From the NCBI GenBank assembly GCA_002784795.1, contig PFLZ01000138.1, forward strand, positions 1-6,599: a stretch of DNA of 6,599 bases, given 5' to 3'. Positions 5,913 through 6,599 of this stretch are shown one piece after another. How positions within the stretch are numbered: the first letter of the stretch is position 1; the number at the start of each line of letters is the position of its first letter. This DNA comes from Candidatus Magasanikbacteria bacterium CG_4_10_14_0_8_um_filter_42_12. Lineage in GTDB: Bacteria > Patescibacteriota > Patescibacteriia > Magasanikbacterales > UBA922. The position numbers were made by a program, and so were the translations under genes. Under the pieces are notes generated by a model. That model did no database searches. It was not told the origin of the DNA and worked only from the letters and a program-made list of their open reading frames with translations.

Positions 5913-5939
5913 GTCATTCTGAACTTGTTTCAGAATCTT
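5913..5939. repeat. Dispersed palindromic repeat (GTCATTCTGAACTTGTTTCA type)
   Basis: ATTCTGAA (5916-5923) pairs perfectly with TTCAGAAT (5929-5936) around the loop CTTGT. The whole string matches a palindromic intergenic repeat that I recall as abundant in many unrelated bacterial genomes, often with a CCTGAA/TTCAGG stem. It is fused to the 5' end of the ftsW operon, ending 2 bp before the ATG at 5910, so the hairpin would lie in the translation-initiation region of the transcript. Confidence 0.7.
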
Positions 5940-6015
5940 TCTTATTGAGTACGTCTGAAATGATACAGATCCTGATCCCGATCAAATCGAGACTGGATGA
6001 AAAAATAATACACGT

Positions 6016-6044
6016 AGTATAGCGTGATTCTCCCCTCTTGACAA
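6016..6044 (-). promoter_or_regulatory. Promoter of the ftsW-murG operon
   Basis: On the minus strand TTGTCA (6044-6039) is followed by exactly 17 bp and TATACT (6021-6016); each hexamer is 5 of 6 to the sigma-70 consensus. Transcription should begin near 6009, giving a leader of about 100 nt before the ATG at 5910. The -35 box overlaps that of the rpmA promoter by five base pairs. Confidence 0.7.
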
Positions 6045-6066
6045 TTTTGTGACACTCCCCTATAAT
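6038..6066 (+). promoter_or_regulatory. Perfect consensus promoter of rpmA
   Basis: TTGACA (6038-6043), a 17-bp spacer and TATAAT (6061-6066) match the sigma-70 consensus at all twelve positions. Transcription should begin near 6073. The next gene downstream is rpmA, after a leader of about 143 nt. Confidence 0.85.
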
Positions 6067-6072
6067 GGCCCC

Positions 6073-6215
6073 ACTCTTATATACCGACATGGTCAGCGAC
6101 GAGTCTCTGTGCAAGGAGGCAGAACTCGGGCAGCGCACTATCCCTGACTACGCAGTCACGTAGCATATAGTGATAAGAAAGATCCGAAACAAGATATTCT
6201 CTTGTTTCCAAACCT
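6073..6215 (+). ncRNA. Structured 5' leader of rpmA (candidate regulatory RNA)
   Basis: The stretch is 60% GC at 6091-6150 (hand count), in AT-rich surroundings, and codes for nothing convincing. Visible helices: GAGT-TCTG (6101-6109, C6105 bulged) with CAGAACTC (6120-6127), whose loop displays AAGGAGG; TGGTCAG (6090-6096) with CTGACTA (6144-6150, one G-U); CTACG (6148-6152) with CGTAG (6159-6163); CACTAT (6136-6141) with ATAGTG (6167-6172); and the 9-bp hairpin at 6186-6208. The second helix shares bases with the third and crosses the fourth, so two alternative folds are possible. Leaders autoregulated by ribosomal proteins are known for the L21 operon of Bacillus, which includes rpmA; a link to this RNA is not shown. 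It could instead be a processed independent small RNA. No tRNA or obvious SRP RNA pattern fits. Confidence 0.5.
6186..6208 (+). promoter_or_regulatory. 9-bp hairpin just before the rpmA start codon
   Basis: GAAACAAGA (6186-6194) pairs perfectly with TCTTGTTTC (6200-6208) around the loop TATTC. It ends 7 nt before the rpmA ATG, in the space a Shine-Dalgarno site would occupy; the sequence between (CAAACCT) has none. No T-run follows, so it is not an intrinsic terminator. A role in translation initiation or RNA stability is inferred. Confidence 0.6.
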
Positions 6216-6503
6216 ATGGCTCATAAAAAAGCCGGTGGATCTACCAGGCTTGGACGAGATTCCAATCCTCAGTACCTGGGCGTAAAGCTCACACATGGTC
6301 AATTTGCCAAAACTGGGCAAATCATCACCAGACAGCGTGGTACAAAGATTCATCCTGGCAAAAATGTCCGCCGTGGAAAAGATGACACTCTCTACACGCT
6401 CGTAGACGGAATCGTCCAATTCACGACCAAAATGAGAACACGGTTTGATGGGACACTCCGCAAAGCAAAATACGCGAGCGTGATTCCAAAAGACAAAAAA
6501 TGA
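6216..6503 (+). CDS. rpmA: 50S ribosomal protein bL27
   Basis: The 95-residue protein starts with the family's invariant [11 protein letters not shown]...GRDS and continues with LGVK (21-24), [12 protein letters not shown] (37-48), [11 protein letters not shown] and SVIP. The N-terminal tail of bL27 reaches the peptidyl transferase centre of the large subunit. There is no cleavable N-terminal extension as in Firmicutes. Small differences from E. coli bL27 are STRL where STRN is usual and about ten extra C-terminal residues, mostly Lys-rich. The start is certain from conservation, although no Shine-Dalgarno site exists. rplU (bL21), its usual upstream partner, is absent; rpmA has its own consensus promoter and structured leader. 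It ends with TGA, which opens a 9-nt tandem repeat. Confidence 0.97.
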   Translation: MAHKKAGGSTRLGRDSNPQYLGVKLTHGQFAKTGQIITRQRGTKIHPGKNVRRGKDDTLYTLVDGIVQFTTKMRTRFDGTLRKAKYASVIPKDKK

Positions 6504-6525
6504 AGCTAATGAAGCTAATGAAGCT
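6501..6525 (+). repeat. 9-nt tandem repeat starting on the rpmA stop codon
   Basis: TGAAGCTAA (6501-6509), TGAAGCTAA (6510-6518) and TGAAGCT (6519-6525) run head to tail. The first TGA is the rpmA stop. Because the unit is three codons long, the rpmA frame meets five stops (6501, 6507, 6510, 6516, 6519). Confidence 0.85.
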
Positions 6526-6546
6526 CCCCGCCCCAGAGGGGCGGGG
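6526..6546 (+). terminator. GC-rich hairpin after rpmA, no T-run
   Basis: CCCCGCCCC (6526-6534) pairs perfectly with GGGGCGGGG (6538-6546) around AGA. It lies 22 bp past the rpmA stop, as a terminator would, but the following sequence (TATCAGTTCTCT) is not a T-run. It may be a terminator of reduced strength, a 3'-end stabiliser, or a palindromic dispersed repeat. Confidence 0.55.
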
Positions 6547-6571
6547 TATCAGTTCTCTATAACAACCGTAA

Positions 6572-6599
6572 TTGGTGACTGCTATGGAGTTCTGTATAC
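6572..6599 (+). promoter_or_regulatory. Possible promoter truncated by the window edge
   Basis: TTGGTG (6572-6577), a 17-bp spacer and TATAC (6595-6599, cut by the end) could form a promoter for a gene to the right. The -35 box matches only three positions and the -10 box is incomplete. Nothing else is evident between 6547 and 6599. Confidence 0.25.

Noticed and set aside
5969..5999. Imperfect palindrome (TCC...CGAT with ATCG...GGA) in the ftsW-operon leader
   Set aside because: Several mismatches and a bulge; it could be a decayed copy of a dispersed repeat, but the pairing is too weak to call.
6089..6163. 24-codon ORF inside the rpmA leader (ATG 6089, TAG 6161), a possible leader peptide
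   Set aside because: No ribosome site, no run of a single amino acid typical of attenuator peptides, and the stretch is better explained by base-paired RNA.
6092..6163. tRNA or SRP RNA in the GC-rich leader, suggested by AAGGAGGCAG
   Set aside because: No T-arm, acceptor stem or CCA-end pattern for a tRNA, and the GGAA-tetraloop arrangement of SRP RNA helix 8 cannot be built from the bases.
1..6599. CRISPR arrays, integrases, toxin-antitoxin pairs or defence genes
   Set aside because: No spaced direct repeats of suitable length and no such protein motifs appear in any convincing reading frame.

Overview
The window looks like chromosomal DNA from a small-genome, roughly 40% GC bacterium. My best guess is a Candidate Phyla Radiation (Patescibacteria, Parcubacteria-like) lineage. 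The hints are a MurG whose nucleotide-loop motif reads GGGTLGPVTP, a short three-helix membrane protein directly ahead of FtsW, tight gene packing, and start codons that mostly lack a Shine-Dalgarno sequence. This is inference from family resemblance; no taxonomic marker was searched. UGA and UAG both serve as ordinary stops here.

Positions 1-2080 (plus strand): the 3' part of a divergent Nramp-superfamily transporter whose start lies left of the window, then an HD-domain phosphohydrolase of the YfbR/HDDC2 type. The HD start codon is abutted by a degenerate 7-bp tandem repeat.

Positions 2081-2610: a small islet of about 55-60% GC with one unknown 98-residue minus-strand gene. It has the only textbook ribosome-binding site in the window. 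It is bordered by GTAGCGCC octamers in inverted orientation and by strong hairpins.

Positions 2578-6044 (minus strand): one apparent operon for cell-wall synthesis and division, read right to left. It holds a three-helix membrane protein, ftsW (septal glycan polymerase), a Nudix hydrolase, murG (lipid II synthase) and a tiny highly charged 58-residue ORF, and ends in a strong U-tract terminator. FtsW and MurG act in sequence: MurG completes lipid II and FtsW polymerises it. A housecleaning-type Nudix gene between them is unusual.

Positions 5911-6599: a divergent control region. A perfect consensus promoter (TTGACA, 17 bp, TATAAT) points right to rpmA (ribosomal protein bL27). A near-consensus promoter (TTGTCA, 17 bp, TATACT) points left to the ftsW-murG operon. 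Their -35 boxes overlap by five base pairs. The rpmA transcript would have a leader of about 143 nt that is locally 60% GC, with several helices, some mutually exclusive, and a 9-bp hairpin ending 7 nt before an ATG without a Shine-Dalgarno site. This shared-promoter and structured-leader arrangement is the most interesting part of the window. After rpmA come a 9-nt tandem repeat giving five in-frame stops and a GC-rich hairpin.
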